NCBI GenBank assembly: GCA_905182995.1
Contig: CAJJDP010000060.1
Span: forward strand, 375,785 to 439,784
Source: Paramecium octaurelia
Taxonomy: Eukaryota > Ciliophora > Oligohymenophorea > Peniculida > Parameciidae
Reading direction: 5' to 3'
DNA length: 64,000 bases
Shown here: one piece after another, positions 24,920 through 35,140 of the stretch
Layout: every line of letters begins with the position of its first letter
Numbering within the stretch: position 1 is the first letter of the stretch
The notes under the pieces: model-generated
Told to the model about the DNA's origin: nothing
The model's input: only the letters and a program-made list of their open reading frames with translations
The model's database searches: none
Translations under genes and position numbers: made by a program

Positions 24920-25387
24920 TCATTGACTTAATGGTTCACTAAATTTATGCTTTAATAGGAAGTTAGAATTGTATTTGTGCAGTGTAAAGAAAGAGTAAAA
25001 TGAGTCAGTGGTTGATTGAGTTTTAGTCTTCTGTCCTTGAGATCTATTGGTATTTGGAGGATCAATATGAAGGTATGCACAAATCTTCTAATTTGTGGGA
25101 ATCTTTAATGAAGGCTTAACTAACTACTTATTTTTTATTTCTCTATTTGATTAATAACATGGTTTATTGAGCAATTTTCCAAGAGAATTTCTCTCCTTGA
25201 AATAAGGAGCAAAAACTTCTTCATTCCTTATTAAACTATTGATTGGATGTGATGGCTGGTTCAGACTGTCTTAAATCACAGTCCTTCTGAATAGTTTGTT
25301 CTATTGATTGCGTGGTTTCTTGAGAAGGTGGGATTTACGATAGTAGATAGTTTCATTCTTCAATAAATCATTAATTTGTGAACTCAT
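24920..25387 (-). CDS. Hypothetical protein, 155 aa
   Basis: Intronless frame of 156 codons, ATG 25387 to TGA 24920-24922. It begins MSSQINDLLKNETIYYRKS, then a basic, Asn/Lys/Ser-rich body with several Pro, and EVFAPYFKERNSLGKLLN in the middle. The start lies only 15 bp from the stop of UFD1 on the same strand. No domain recognised. A short plus-strand frame inside it (25000-25170) is a shadow. Confidence 0.5.
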
Positions 25388-25402
25388 TATATTATATTAA
25401 TA

Positions 25403-26280
25403 TCAAGCATTCTTTTTATTTTAAGTGCCTGTATTTCCCCATTTGATAGAAGATCCAACAAATTGAGTAGCTTCTTAAGTTTGCTTTAAGCCATTAGTCA
25501 ATTTGTGTTTACGAGGATTATATGGTTCCACAGGTTTAACATCTTCTGAAGGCTTTCTCATTTAAGTATTCAAAGGCTTTCCATCGATGCGCACTCCGGT
25601 TCCAGTGAAGACTGTTTATTATTTTTAAGCCTAAAGCTCTTCTTGTTAGACCAAAGAACTAGACTTCTTAATTAAATTGGGGGGAGCATCGTTAAAGTCC
25701 TATTCAAACTCTAAAAATAAAATACTAATGGTTTCATGAAATCAATTTCAACGTCAGCTTCATTTATGCAAACAGCCTTAAGATTGTTGGTAGGTTCAAC
25801 CTTCACAATGTCTATTAAGTAATTGGTGTTATGGAAATTGATAGAAATGGTTTCCCCTTCTGTCAGACAGATGAAATTTCTCAGATGATTCTCTAAAATT
25901 GCTCTTGGATCAGGTAAATCAATAAAGGCGGTTTCATGAGGCTAAATTCTAATTAACTTTCCTTATTCTAATTTTTTTTCATGAGAAATTATAATATTGC
26001 ACCCGTCGAAAAAGCCCATGCTCTCGAACATCCAATCTGGTATTACGCAAGTACCTTCTTCTGCAGTGAATTCCAGAACACCTACATAAGTACATTTTTT
26101 ATCATCTTAAGTGGATTAGAGTCTAAAAATCATTGGGCCTTGTTATTTCAAATGTAACACTTATTATAATGCAGATGCAGGAAGCAGAATTTTATTTCCT
26201 TGATTAAGAGTTTTTTTTTGGAAAGTGGATGCAGAATAGACTTCTAACATATTTTGATAACCTCTAAAACTTCGATTCAT
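25403..26280 (-). CDS. UFD1: UFD1-like ubiquitin fusion degradation protein
   Basis: 283 aa after one 26-nt intron (25700-25725). The N-terminal two thirds is the Ufd1 double-barrel fold: GNKILLPASALQQVL, GPMIFRL, YVGVLEFTAEEGTCVIPDW, METHIONINE-Phe region FESMGFFDGC, and the acidic DVEIDFMKPLDFNDAPPN at the domain end. The C-terminal tail holds FTGTGVRIDGKPL, matching the conserved F-x-G-x-G-x-R-L-D-G-K segment that binds p97/Cdc48. With Npl4 and Cdc48 it extracts ubiquitinated substrates for the proteasome. Length is near the family norm of 300-360 aa. Removing the intron restores KPLDF exactly. Confidence 0.93.
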
Positions 26281-26434
26281 TTTATAATTAATTATATTAA
26301 ATAAATATCTTGATTCATAAAGAGTGATAATTCAGAAGTATCAGAAGTTAATACTCATTCATATCATTTAAACCAGTATTAAGAGAAAAGTCATATTACT
26401 AGATTTATTTAATATTAATATGATAAAAACAAAT

Positions 26435-27329
26435 TCAATATTGTTTAGATAATAATTATTACTGAAGAGCATAGTGTTTAATATTTAATTGATTATCCCT
26501 CTCTTACAATTTATTTTAGTAATGGCCTCTAAGATCATCAGGTACAATATCTTCCACTCCTTTACGATTCTCACCTTTAAAATAGAATTTACATCCAATA
26601 CCTGTTAATAGATTGTAACCACAATTAGCCCTATTATCTAAGTTTTATGCTCTTACTAGCTATCTAACCTAAGTCATCTCATCTTGTCGTTTTAATGCTT
26701 ATCCCTACTCATTTTAAGCATACTCCAATGTCAAAGGGTTGTATGCTAATCCATTTAAATTTCTTTTGCCTTATGTGAATTACTCCTAATGGTATTGTCT
26801 TTTCAAGTCATCCTGCTATTACTGAAAAAATATACTTTTTATTGATAAAGCTCATTTCTCTACCAAATCATACCTTCTCTCTCTAAATTAGCCAATCTTC
26901 GCGATTCATATTATAACTGTTTTTATTTATTTTAATATTCCCTTTGTAATTTGTCGTGAGTAGCAAAATCCTTTAAAAATCGTTCTTATTCTACAAGATC
27001 ATCATGAGAATTACCCTATTAAAATAATGTAGTATTTGGAGCTGGACTATGTAGTAGTGCTTTCATGTCTTCTTTTTATGGTGTGTCAAATTCTTCAAAC
27101 TTTAAATAAGAGTTTACATCTTGACTGCATCACAGCTTGTTATGAGTTGACTTCCTTTAAATAGTCCTAAATCAATAACAACATCAATTACTCTTTCTGC
27201 CCTAGTTCTTGGTTATTGGTTATGATAGGCTTGCTGATTTTGAGGTTTGAATATTCCAGCCCCATAACTCTAAGAAGTAGGTTAGTAAATATCTCTAGGG
27301 TTGTAATCCTATTGTTAAGAGAAGAGCAT
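26435..27329 (-). CDS. Hypothetical helical protein, 274 aa
   Basis: Start at 27329, stop at 26435-26437. Two 25-nt introns and one of 20 nt are needed; their removal leaves 825 nt, 275 codons. Notable blocks are RAERDYLKEVNSQQAVMQ, FDTPQKEDMKALLHSPAPN, a charged coiled coil (FLKDFATHDKLQREYQ) and a C-terminal segment GYNLLTGIGCKFYFKGENR. The protein is strongly helical and Gln rich. I recognise no family. The conserved-looking DTPQKED block would be a good search seed. Confidence 0.55.
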
Positions 27330-27374
27330 AAGTTATTAAAATTAATATATTAAGTATTCATTTCTTATTAATCA

Positions 27375-27989
27375 TCACAAAATATATTGTAAATATAAAT
27401 ATACCATTTCATTATTAGATTGACAAGAACAGAACCAATTATAATATTAATATTGGTTAGCTTAGAGTAAAACTATTTGTTCTTCTTAACTCATTATGGT
27501 TCTCTTAATTCTTTTTTGATGTTAATGTATTCATTACTAATCTGCTATTATTTTTTACCTATGAAGGATCATCCACTATCAAATCAGGATCCACTGATCA
27601 GTAGTAAACATAATATCCTTTCTAGATGAAAGGGAAACTAAAATATTTATTCCAATCAATTCATAATGTTAATATTTCGCACATAGTATTATTATTATTG
27701 AAGCTGCATCAAATAAGTCTTCTTTATTTGTTATTAACCTTATTTTGGCCAGCACTTATTAAATAAACTTCCTCATTCATCATTTGTAAATCAAATTCAA
27801 ATAAGTCTAAAAATTGACTAATTGATTTTTTCAATCAATTTTTGATTTCATCTTCTCATAATTTCAACAATGATTTGCTTCTAGATTAAAGTATTAAACA
27901 GAGCAGTGTTTTAACAAAAAATAATATTTATAATATTAATAGGTGCCATTAAAATTTCAATAAATTATATAAACCCTCGAAATTTAACC
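27375..27989 (-). pseudogene. Unresolved locus with coding-like pieces in different frames
   Basis: Protein-like fragments lie in all three minus frames. They include one with KIRLITNKEDLFDAASIII and LIGINILVSLSSRKDIMF, one with IDWNKYFSFPFIQKGYYVYY and VDPDLIVDDPS, and a last one EEQIVLLQANQYQYY ending at TGA 27375. I could not join them with credible 18-34 nt introns, and TGA codons interrupt the second. It is either a decayed gene, a gene with sequencing errors, or one whose introns I failed to place. The stretch lies about 0.5 kb from the duplicated contig end. Confidence 0.35.
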
Positions 27990-28797
27990 TCAAATTTTAA
28001 TCAATGTATTTATATAAGAGTATCTCGAAAACACAACAAACAGCTTTCTATACCATACAAATTATGAATGGCGGATTTACATTGATCTCCATGCCTTAAA
28101 GATATTTAGATTCACCATGAGATTATCATTAAGAATAGAAGAGACAAAGAAGTCTAAAATTGAACTATATTTTCGTAATATATTTGTGGTCTCCAAAGGA
28201 AACGCCTTTAAACCTTCTGGTCTTTTCATACTAAATATTGCATTGTAACAAGCAATGTGATTTAAATGGCCTGAGATACCTTTTTCATCAAAAGTTATAA
28301 CTCCCTTAATATTATTTTCTGCTATATATCTAAATTATTATTCACCTATTCTTACTCTTCTATTGGCCACATAACACTCAATGAGTCTTATAAATTTTCA
28401 TCATTTATTATAGCTAACTTTTTATGAATATTTAATACTTACTTTATTTATGTTTAGGTATTTACAACATTTCTATAATTCTGCTTCTCATATTTTTCCT
28501 ATTTTATTAGCATTTCCGTTTGATATTAAATGAGCTTCGTAAATTGTTATCATTTAAATAAGTAATTGTAGGTAAAAAAAACATGGCTTCATCATCAAGA
28601 TGAACAGTGACTAATAAAACGGATTTCTTTCCTTATCTAATAACAATTATCATTACTTCTTTGTCATTTTACTATCTCCTCGATTTAATATATAGAAGAA
28701 TAAAAATTGTAATGAAGTTCGATATTAGTAATCCGTATTTTTAAATAAAAAGCAAATCATCATCTACTATCTCTTCAATTATATTTAAAACTTCCAT
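27990..28797 (-). pseudogene. PIG-L type GlcNAc-PI de-N-acetylase, frame broken
   Basis: PIG-L enzymes remove the acetyl group from GlcNAc-phosphatidylinositol at the ER, step two of GPI-anchor synthesis. The zinc-site block VTVHLDDEAMFF, then HLISNGNA, then GVITFDEKGISGHLNHI and the C-terminal VWYRKLFVVFSRYSYIN are all present and in order. Introns 28330-28355 and 28418-28442 fit well. However, the exons sum to 757 nt, one more than a multiple of three: a frameshift lies between TYLNDN and HLISNGN (about 28530-28570), with no GT available for an intron. A TGA at 28498-28500 sits where the family has Arg or Lys. Either a recently dead paralogue or sequence errors at a contig end. Confidence 0.8.
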
Positions 28798-29811
28798 AAA
28801 GTTAAAAATTAAATTAAATTTACTCAAAAAACATTCTTAAATACATACATCAAATAATATTAAATGAAAATATGTCAATCTTTAATACTAATTACTTGCT
28901 AAAATTAAGAATATTTATTGTAACAAATATATATATTATTGATTTATAAACTCATTTTGTTTATTTATTTGTGTCATTTAGATTCTCAAGCATGCTTTTT
29001 ATATTGTGTTAGCTTTTATCTAAGGTTATCTTGCTTGCTATATAGTCTTTTTTTAATTCCTTAATAAGTTCTATGGATTGTTCATTAAAATCAATAATTC
29101 TTGGATTTTTTGATAAATCAGTATATTCTTCTGAGAATTATACTTTGTTTTCATGCTATAATGATTGATATTAAGAATACCTCTTCTAAACGATTAAATA
29201 TGATAGATGCTCTATCTCTTAATTCTTCAATATCTTAAATTAGACCCAATTCTTTAGCTGAATTTTTGTTAAGTTTTCTTTTAGAAATTGCATATTTTTC
29301 TAACAATTTATGTGCTTTAATTAATTCTTAGATAATGAGTTAATTTTTGTCTCTAATTTATTTTAATTACCCTCCCATTGATTATTCTAACTATTCAAAG
29401 ATATAATAAAGTAATTACTTAAACAACATAACCTTGAAACTCTCCAACATTTTAAACTTGGTTTGGTTTAGATTTATCTTAACCGGTTTTTTAAAATATG
29501 GCTTAAGTAAGGTGTGTTTTGTTTTATTCTAATTTACCTTTGAGTGCTTCCAATTCAGCAGATGTAGTGTTTTAATGTTATTTTAAAGTTTCATTGATCT
29601 ATTGCATCTAAAACACTTCACCATAAATGAATTATAAGTTATTCTAAGTTGTATTCTGGGGTTGAAGTGTTTGTTATTAAAAATTCAACATTAAATAATA
29701 TTAATAATAATTCAAATATTTAATTTTGTAATGCTTTCTTTGTTATGCTTCATGATCTATTGCTACTTTGAAAAGATAAAATTCCTCTTATTCTTTGGGG
29801 GTAGTTGAGAA
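28459..29811. repeat. Copy A of an exact 1353-bp tandem duplication (assembly artefact)
   Basis: Positions 28459-29811 recur as 29813-31165 around one N at 29812. The compared stretches are identical and the unit boundaries fall inside genes. Same pattern as at 12136: unmerged overlapping contig ends. Confidence 0.9.
28952..29691 (-). CDS. Coiled-coil protein, about 228 aa (copy A)
   Basis: Start ATG at 29691, stop 28952-28954. Introns 29391-29418 (28 nt) and 29156-29180 (25 nt) leave 687 nt, 229 codons. Gln/Asn-rich N-terminus, then helices: FQMQQINETLKQHQNT, LEALKGKLEQNKTHL, LIIQELIKAHKLLEKY and IELIKELKKDYIASK. The pattern, a short polar start and three coiled-coil blocks, recalls small nucleoporin or kinetochore-type coiled coils, but nothing diagnostic is visible. 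The frame upstream of the ATG also stays open for some distance, so the start could be further 5'. Confidence 0.55.
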
Positions 29812-29812
29812 N
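29812..29812. other. Single-base assembly gap (N)
   Basis: One N joins the two identical 1353-bp stretches. Confidence 0.97.
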
Positions 29813-30151
29813 TATTTACAACATTTCTATAATTCTGCTTCTCATATTTTTCCTATTTTATTAGCATTTCCGTTTGATATTAAATGAGCTTCGTAAATTG
29901 TTATCATTTAAATAAGTAATTGTAGGTAAAAAAAACATGGCTTCATCATCAAGATGAACAGTGACTAATAAAACGGATTTCTTTCCTTATCTAATAACAA
30001 TTATCATTACTTCTTTGTCATTTTACTATCTCCTCGATTTAATATATAGAAGAATAAAAATTGTAATGAAGTTCGATATTAGTAATCCGTATTTTTAAAT
30101 AAAAAGCAAATCATCATCTACTATCTCTTCAATTATATTTAAAACTTCCAT
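29813..30151 (-). pseudogene. Truncated duplicate of the PIG-L 5' part (artefact)
   Basis: Exact copy of the first part of the PIG-L gene, cut at the N. It carries the same frameshift and the same TGA (29852-29854), so the errors, if errors, predate or are shared by both contig ends. Confidence 0.85.
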
Positions 30152-30305
30152 AAAGTTAAAAATTAAATTAAATTTACTCAAAAAACATTCTTAAATACAT
30201 ACATCAAATAATATTAAATGAAAATATGTCAATCTTTAATACTAATTACTTGCTAAAATTAAGAATATTTATTGTAACAAATATATATATTATTGATTTA
30301 TAAAC

Positions 30306-31045
30306 TCATTTTGTTTATTTATTTGTGTCATTTAGATTCTCAAGCATGCTTTTTATATTGTGTTAGCTTTTATCTAAGGTTATCTTGCTTGCTATATAGT
30401 CTTTTTTTAATTCCTTAATAAGTTCTATGGATTGTTCATTAAAATCAATAATTCTTGGATTTTTTGATAAATCAGTATATTCTTCTGAGAATTATACTTT
30501 GTTTTCATGCTATAATGATTGATATTAAGAATACCTCTTCTAAACGATTAAATATGATAGATGCTCTATCTCTTAATTCTTCAATATCTTAAATTAGACC
30601 CAATTCTTTAGCTGAATTTTTGTTAAGTTTTCTTTTAGAAATTGCATATTTTTCTAACAATTTATGTGCTTTAATTAATTCTTAGATAATGAGTTAATTT
30701 TTGTCTCTAATTTATTTTAATTACCCTCCCATTGATTATTCTAACTATTCAAAGATATAATAAAGTAATTACTTAAACAACATAACCTTGAAACTCTCCA
30801 ACATTTTAAACTTGGTTTGGTTTAGATTTATCTTAACCGGTTTTTTAAAATATGGCTTAAGTAAGGTGTGTTTTGTTTTATTCTAATTTACCTTTGAGTG
30901 CTTCCAATTCAGCAGATGTAGTGTTTTAATGTTATTTTAAAGTTTCATTGATCTATTGCATCTAAAACACTTCACCATAAATGAATTATAAGTTATTCTA
31001 AGTTGTATTCTGGGGTTGAAGTGTTTGTTATTAAAAATTCAACAT
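30306..31045 (-). CDS. Coiled-coil protein, copy B of 28952-29691
   Basis: Exact copy, including both introns. It should be counted once. Confidence 0.55.
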
Positions 31046-31049
31046 TAAA

Positions 31050-31480
31050 TAATATTAATAATAATTCAAATATTTAATTTTGTAATGCTTTCTTTGTTAT
31101 GCTTCATGATCTATTGCTACTTTGAAAAGATAAAATTCCTCTTATTCTTTGGGGGTAGTTGAGAAATCACCTATAACACTTTTGTGATTTAATTTAAGTT
31201 CAATTTTATAGCATTTTTATATCCTTCAATTTTGGACTTTTATATGCTTATAAAATATCAAGTTTATCTTCTCTTTACCATTCATCCTCTAAGCAAATTG
31301 AGCCGACATATTGCTTTTCTTCCGATTGATAAATCTTGTTTTTCTTAATTTTTTCTGTTCTTAAATGTATTCAAAGCGTTTAGATACATGCTAGATTCAA
31401 ACGGATTGTGAAAGCCTTTCTAAATCTTTAAGAATAACTTTAACCATAAATTTATAAGATTTCTAATTCCATTTATAGAA
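31050..31480 (-). pseudogene. Unresolved locus with frame breaks
   Basis: Three protein-like segments follow each other in different minus frames. They are, from 5' to 3': KGFHNPFESSMYLNALNTFK; SEEKQYVGSICLEDEWQ followed by KLDILQAYKSPKLKDIK; and NHKSVIGDFSTTPKEQEEF followed by YLFKVAIDHEAQ. No GT...AG pair joins them. The order suggests one original protein disrupted twice. Part lies inside the duplicated contig end, as for PIG-L, so sequence error is as likely as gene decay. No family recognised. Confidence 0.4.
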
Positions 31481-31843
31481 TATCATTTCTAATTATAAAT
31501 AAATTTTGATGAGTTATTGCTATTTCAGAGGATTTGTTTTTTTCTATTTCAACACTAAGCAATCATGTAATAATGTAATAGAATAATTAAATCCATATAT
31601 TAAGTTCAAATTAACAATTTTTTAATTCAATCATTATGAATGTAATTAATCACAGTATTCTCATCCTTGAAATTTGATCTAAATTTTCAAGTATTTTTGT
31701 AAGTTCATTATTAACCTTTTTATTACATCATTATAGAATCAAAAATAGAATTGAAGGATAGCCTAATATTATTTCTATTTATCAAAAAGAAAATTAATAT
31801 CAAATTTTATTATTATTTACTAAAGATATTTTTATATTATATA
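31481..31843. other. Intergenic or remnant, nothing supported
   Basis: AT-rich; may include the 5' end of the broken locus to its left. No frame supported. Confidence 0.4.
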
Positions 31844-33023
31844 TCACAATAGCATAATGAATTCATATGCAATTAAAGGTTACTTATATTCTGGTTTTTT
31901 CATTAATATTGCAATTTTATCTTTTGATTTCAAAACAATAGTTTTGTTGTTTACAATCCTTGTCCAAGTACCAAGAATAATCTAATAAATTGATTTAATT
32001 GTTACCTCATCATTATTTTTGGTCTATTCCTCATCTCTATAAATAAATATTCCATTTGGGCTTTTATTTTATAACTTAAAAATGTATTCATAGTTATTAT
32101 TCTCATCGCCTGGCTTTGCTTCTTCTTATTATTAAGAATTATCAATGCAGGTGTAAAATATTCTAAAATAAGATTGATATATACTCTTGTTATTAAGGTT
32201 AATGTTATTCAGTTGGTTTATCAATTTTAATTTTTTTTTATGGTACTTCGAAATTATCGCTATCAAATTTTTATTTTTATTTTCTAATGCATGTTATAAC
32301 TGCATGTTCTCTAGAAATAGTTTACACCTGCTAAACTTCCATCTACAATTTTCTATAATATTCTCTGCCAAATTTAAACACTTCCAGCTCATTGATATCT
32401 TTATTGCCAAATTTTAACTCAATCACTTCTATTGTATTTATGATATTCATTCTAAACTATTGTTTAATGTGGTCCTCTGCAATCAACTTTAATTAGATCT
32501 TTCCTTGGGATTGATTACCTAATTTTTATTTTTCTCTTACTTTGAACTATCTGATCATCATCAATCTAAGTTTCCTCTACATGGGTTGTAACATTCGCTT
32601 ATTTCTCAGCCACACTCGTCTAAGCAAGAGCCAAACTTGTTATTAAATGATTGTTCAATTGCAGACTAAGTCGATCTAAAGCCTATGATTTATCTTTGAT
32701 ATCATTGTAAACACTCCCAAAAGGCAATTTGGAAAGAATTGTATTAATACTATATTTTATATTAAATTAATACTATGAGCTGCGTTCTGGTAATTTGGAG
32801 AGTAATTGAGAAGACTCTGTCAATTCCTTTTTAATCTAGCCTTGCAATTGGACATTGATTCTACAATATACGCAAACCATTACTGGAAATCCTTCTATTC
32901 TAATTTCTATAATTATTCTTAGAGAGATGACAATTTAAGTCTAAAGAATTTGACCTCTTCACCATTTTCTTCGTGTGCTTTAGCCAAATCAACAGCTGTC
33001 TACACCAATCCAAAGAGATCCAT
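31844..33023 (-). CDS. FHA-domain protein, 357 aa
   Basis: Four introns (29, 24, 31 and 22 nt) leave 1074 nt, 358 codons, from ATG 33023 to TGA 31844-31846. The N-terminal 150 residues are helical and Gln rich (QALDRLSLQLNNHLITS). From about residue 190 an FHA domain is visible: LEVFKFGREYYRKL (the G-R of strand 3), ISREHAVI (the conserved S-R-E-H), and later NGIFIYRDEE and TWTRIVNNKTIVLKSKDKIAI, corresponding to the N-G-T/N loops and final strands. FHA domains bind phosphothreonine peptides, placing this protein in a kinase signalling context. Partner unknown. Confidence 0.72.
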
Positions 33024-33711
33024 TTTCTGATTAATTAATTATATTTTAAATTCTCACTAAGAGTATTAGCTTATTGTGAAAGCGGTTCAATTTAATAATA
33101 ATTCTTATTTTTCTTTTTTTAAGTATTTTATCAGAATTATGACTTTTTGCATCCCCTCTTTATGTTTTCAAAGATAATCATCCTCCAAGTTCATAATCAA
33201 TCCAAAAACCTTTAAATTATTAACCATTCAAAGGAAATATTAAAAAAAGTTTATGTTAGCCGATAAATCTAAGTGTAATTTCTGCTTCTTTTTAAAATCA
33301 TATCAATTTTTGGAATACGGATTCAATAATATTAGAATATCGATAACAATATCCTAATTTTATAGACCCCCCTGAGTCTAAATTTTAGTTAAAATTATCT
33401 TAAAGAAATCTAGAATTTCATAACTCATTGAATTAAGCAGAAAATTTATAAAAAAAGAAAGTATTCTAAGTTTTTAAGTCAGATTAAAAATATAAATATT
33501 CATAAAATGAAATATACTTAAAGGTACAAGCGGGACTCTAATTTGATTGATAAGATTATTTAATCAGCTCTTAAGGCAACAAGTATCTTTAGTGTTTTTC
33601 AGAACCATCGTATATGAAAACTTGTATTGCAGAATATAAAGTTGTTTAGATTGTATACAATTATTGATCAGAATAATTAGATTGAAATATTAAATATTTA
33701 TAATAAAATAA
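33024..33711. other. Intergenic, one 36-aa frame only
   Basis: AT-rich spacer between divergent genes. A 37-codon plus frame (33507-33617, basic, with ALKATSIFSVFQNHRI) is too short to support. Confidence 0.4.
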
Positions 33712-34558
33712 ATGGATTAATAGCAATTTGATTCTGAATTGCAAACTTATTTTCTCCATATTAAACATGAAATCAAATAAGAACATATAGAATATTTGAA
33801 AAAGCATCCAGAGTTAAATTAAATATTAAATGACTTCACAAGTTAGATCATCTTAGAAAAAGTAACTTTTCCATATTATTTCAGCCAGATAATGTTTATC
33901 AATATGCTAAAGAATATTTCAGTTTCTTCAATTAAGAAAAAGATCTGAAGACTTGTAAACCATTAGTAGTTTCAGGAGCAAGTGGAGTTGGAAAAGTAAT
34001 TAAGTTATAAATTGTTCTTAATAGGGAACCTTATTATAGATGCTTCTTAAATAATATCCACAATAATTTGTGTTTAGTGTGAGTTACACAACAAGAGCAC
34101 CAAGACCAGGTGAAGTTCATGGATAACACTATTATTTTGTTAGCAAAGAGGAATTTTAGAAAGAAATCGAAAAGAAGGCCTTTTTGGAATATTGTGAAGT
34201 TCATGGCAATTATTACGGAACTCATTTGGCTCAAGTGTAAAAAGTTATGAAGCAAGGATAAGTTTGTGTGATTGAAATTGATGTTTAAGGAGCTGAAAAG
34301 ATTAGTAAATCGATGCCTAATCAATGTAATTATATATTCATTAATGCTCCCTCCAATGAGGAATTGAGAAAGAGATTGACTGGAAGGGGAACAGAAACAG
34401 AAGAAGTAATTGAAAAAAGAATGAAAAATGCTGAAAAAGAGATAGAGAAAGCTCATTCATTAGGATTCTATAATGAATTATTAAATGATGATCTACAAAA
34501 AACATTTAAGAAACTCATTGACCTTCTCAAAACATTTTATGCCGATTTAAAATTATGA
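33712..34558 (+). CDS. Guanylate kinase with N-terminal RIIa/Dpy-30-like motif
   Basis: 264 aa after introns 33862-33884 (23 nt) and 33996-34024 (29 nt). Residues 1-75 carry an RIIa/Dpy-30-type dimerisation-docking pattern: HPELNQILNDFTSQIILEKP followed by DNVYQYAKEYFSFF. Residues 76-264 are a complete guanylate kinase: P-loop SGASGVGKG (the second intron lies inside it, after the Lys), FSVSYTTRAPRPGEVHG, the GMP-binding GNYYGTH, EIDVQGA and RLTGRGTETEE. The enzyme makes GDP from GMP and ATP. In known ciliary proteins this docking motif anchors enzymes to AKAP-like helices, so location in the axoneme is a reasonable inference. Confidence 0.9.
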
Positions 34559-35140
34559 TATGAAATATAGAATATTCAAAAATATACAAAACAAAATTTT
34601 TATATTCTTTTATTTCAATACGAATTTTATCCTTAAATTAAAAATGTTTTTGTCAGGTTCATTTCTTTTGAGAATATATTAGTTAAAACTAGATATAAAA
34701 TAAATAAAAATAAAATCCTAATTAGAATATAAATTAAAGCAATTTACAAGGAATAATAAATTAATTATAGTTTAAACTATCATATAAATTTAAAAACTAA
34801 ATTTCACACTTTTTTGATATCCAAATCCTCTATTTCATGATTATTTGATAAACTTTTATTTAAAATATTTAGATCCTTATAATATTATTTTAAGATCGAG
34901 ATGAATACACTAATATTTGTTTCATAAATTTGAGGTTTGGAATATTATTGTTAATGTATCGATTTATAATTAACTAAATGCAACTTATTCATAAATTAGA
35001 TGAACAAACACAAATAGATTAAAATAAACTGTTATTTAAGGAGTTATTAGGGAATTTATGAATAATGATTAAAAGCAAGTATTAAGAATGTTGATTATTT
35101 CTGAAATTTGGATGTTTATTTTGTTAATATTTAATTTAAC
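34559..35140. other. Intergenic, nothing recognised
   Basis: AT-rich spacer between convergent genes; no supported frame. Confidence 0.5.

Larger units (their letters stand above)
29813..31165. repeat. Copy B of the exact 1353-bp duplication
   Basis: Identical to 28459-29811 with an offset of 1354 bp. It contains a second complete copy of the coiled-coil gene and the N-terminal part of PIG-L. Confidence 0.9.

Noticed and set aside
25000-25170. Plus-strand 56-aa frame beginning MSQWLIEF
   Set aside because: It lies antisense to the longer, cleaner minus-strand gene at 24920-25387.
34034-34456. Minus-strand 140-aa frame
   Set aside because: It is the shadow of the guanylate kinase on the plus strand.
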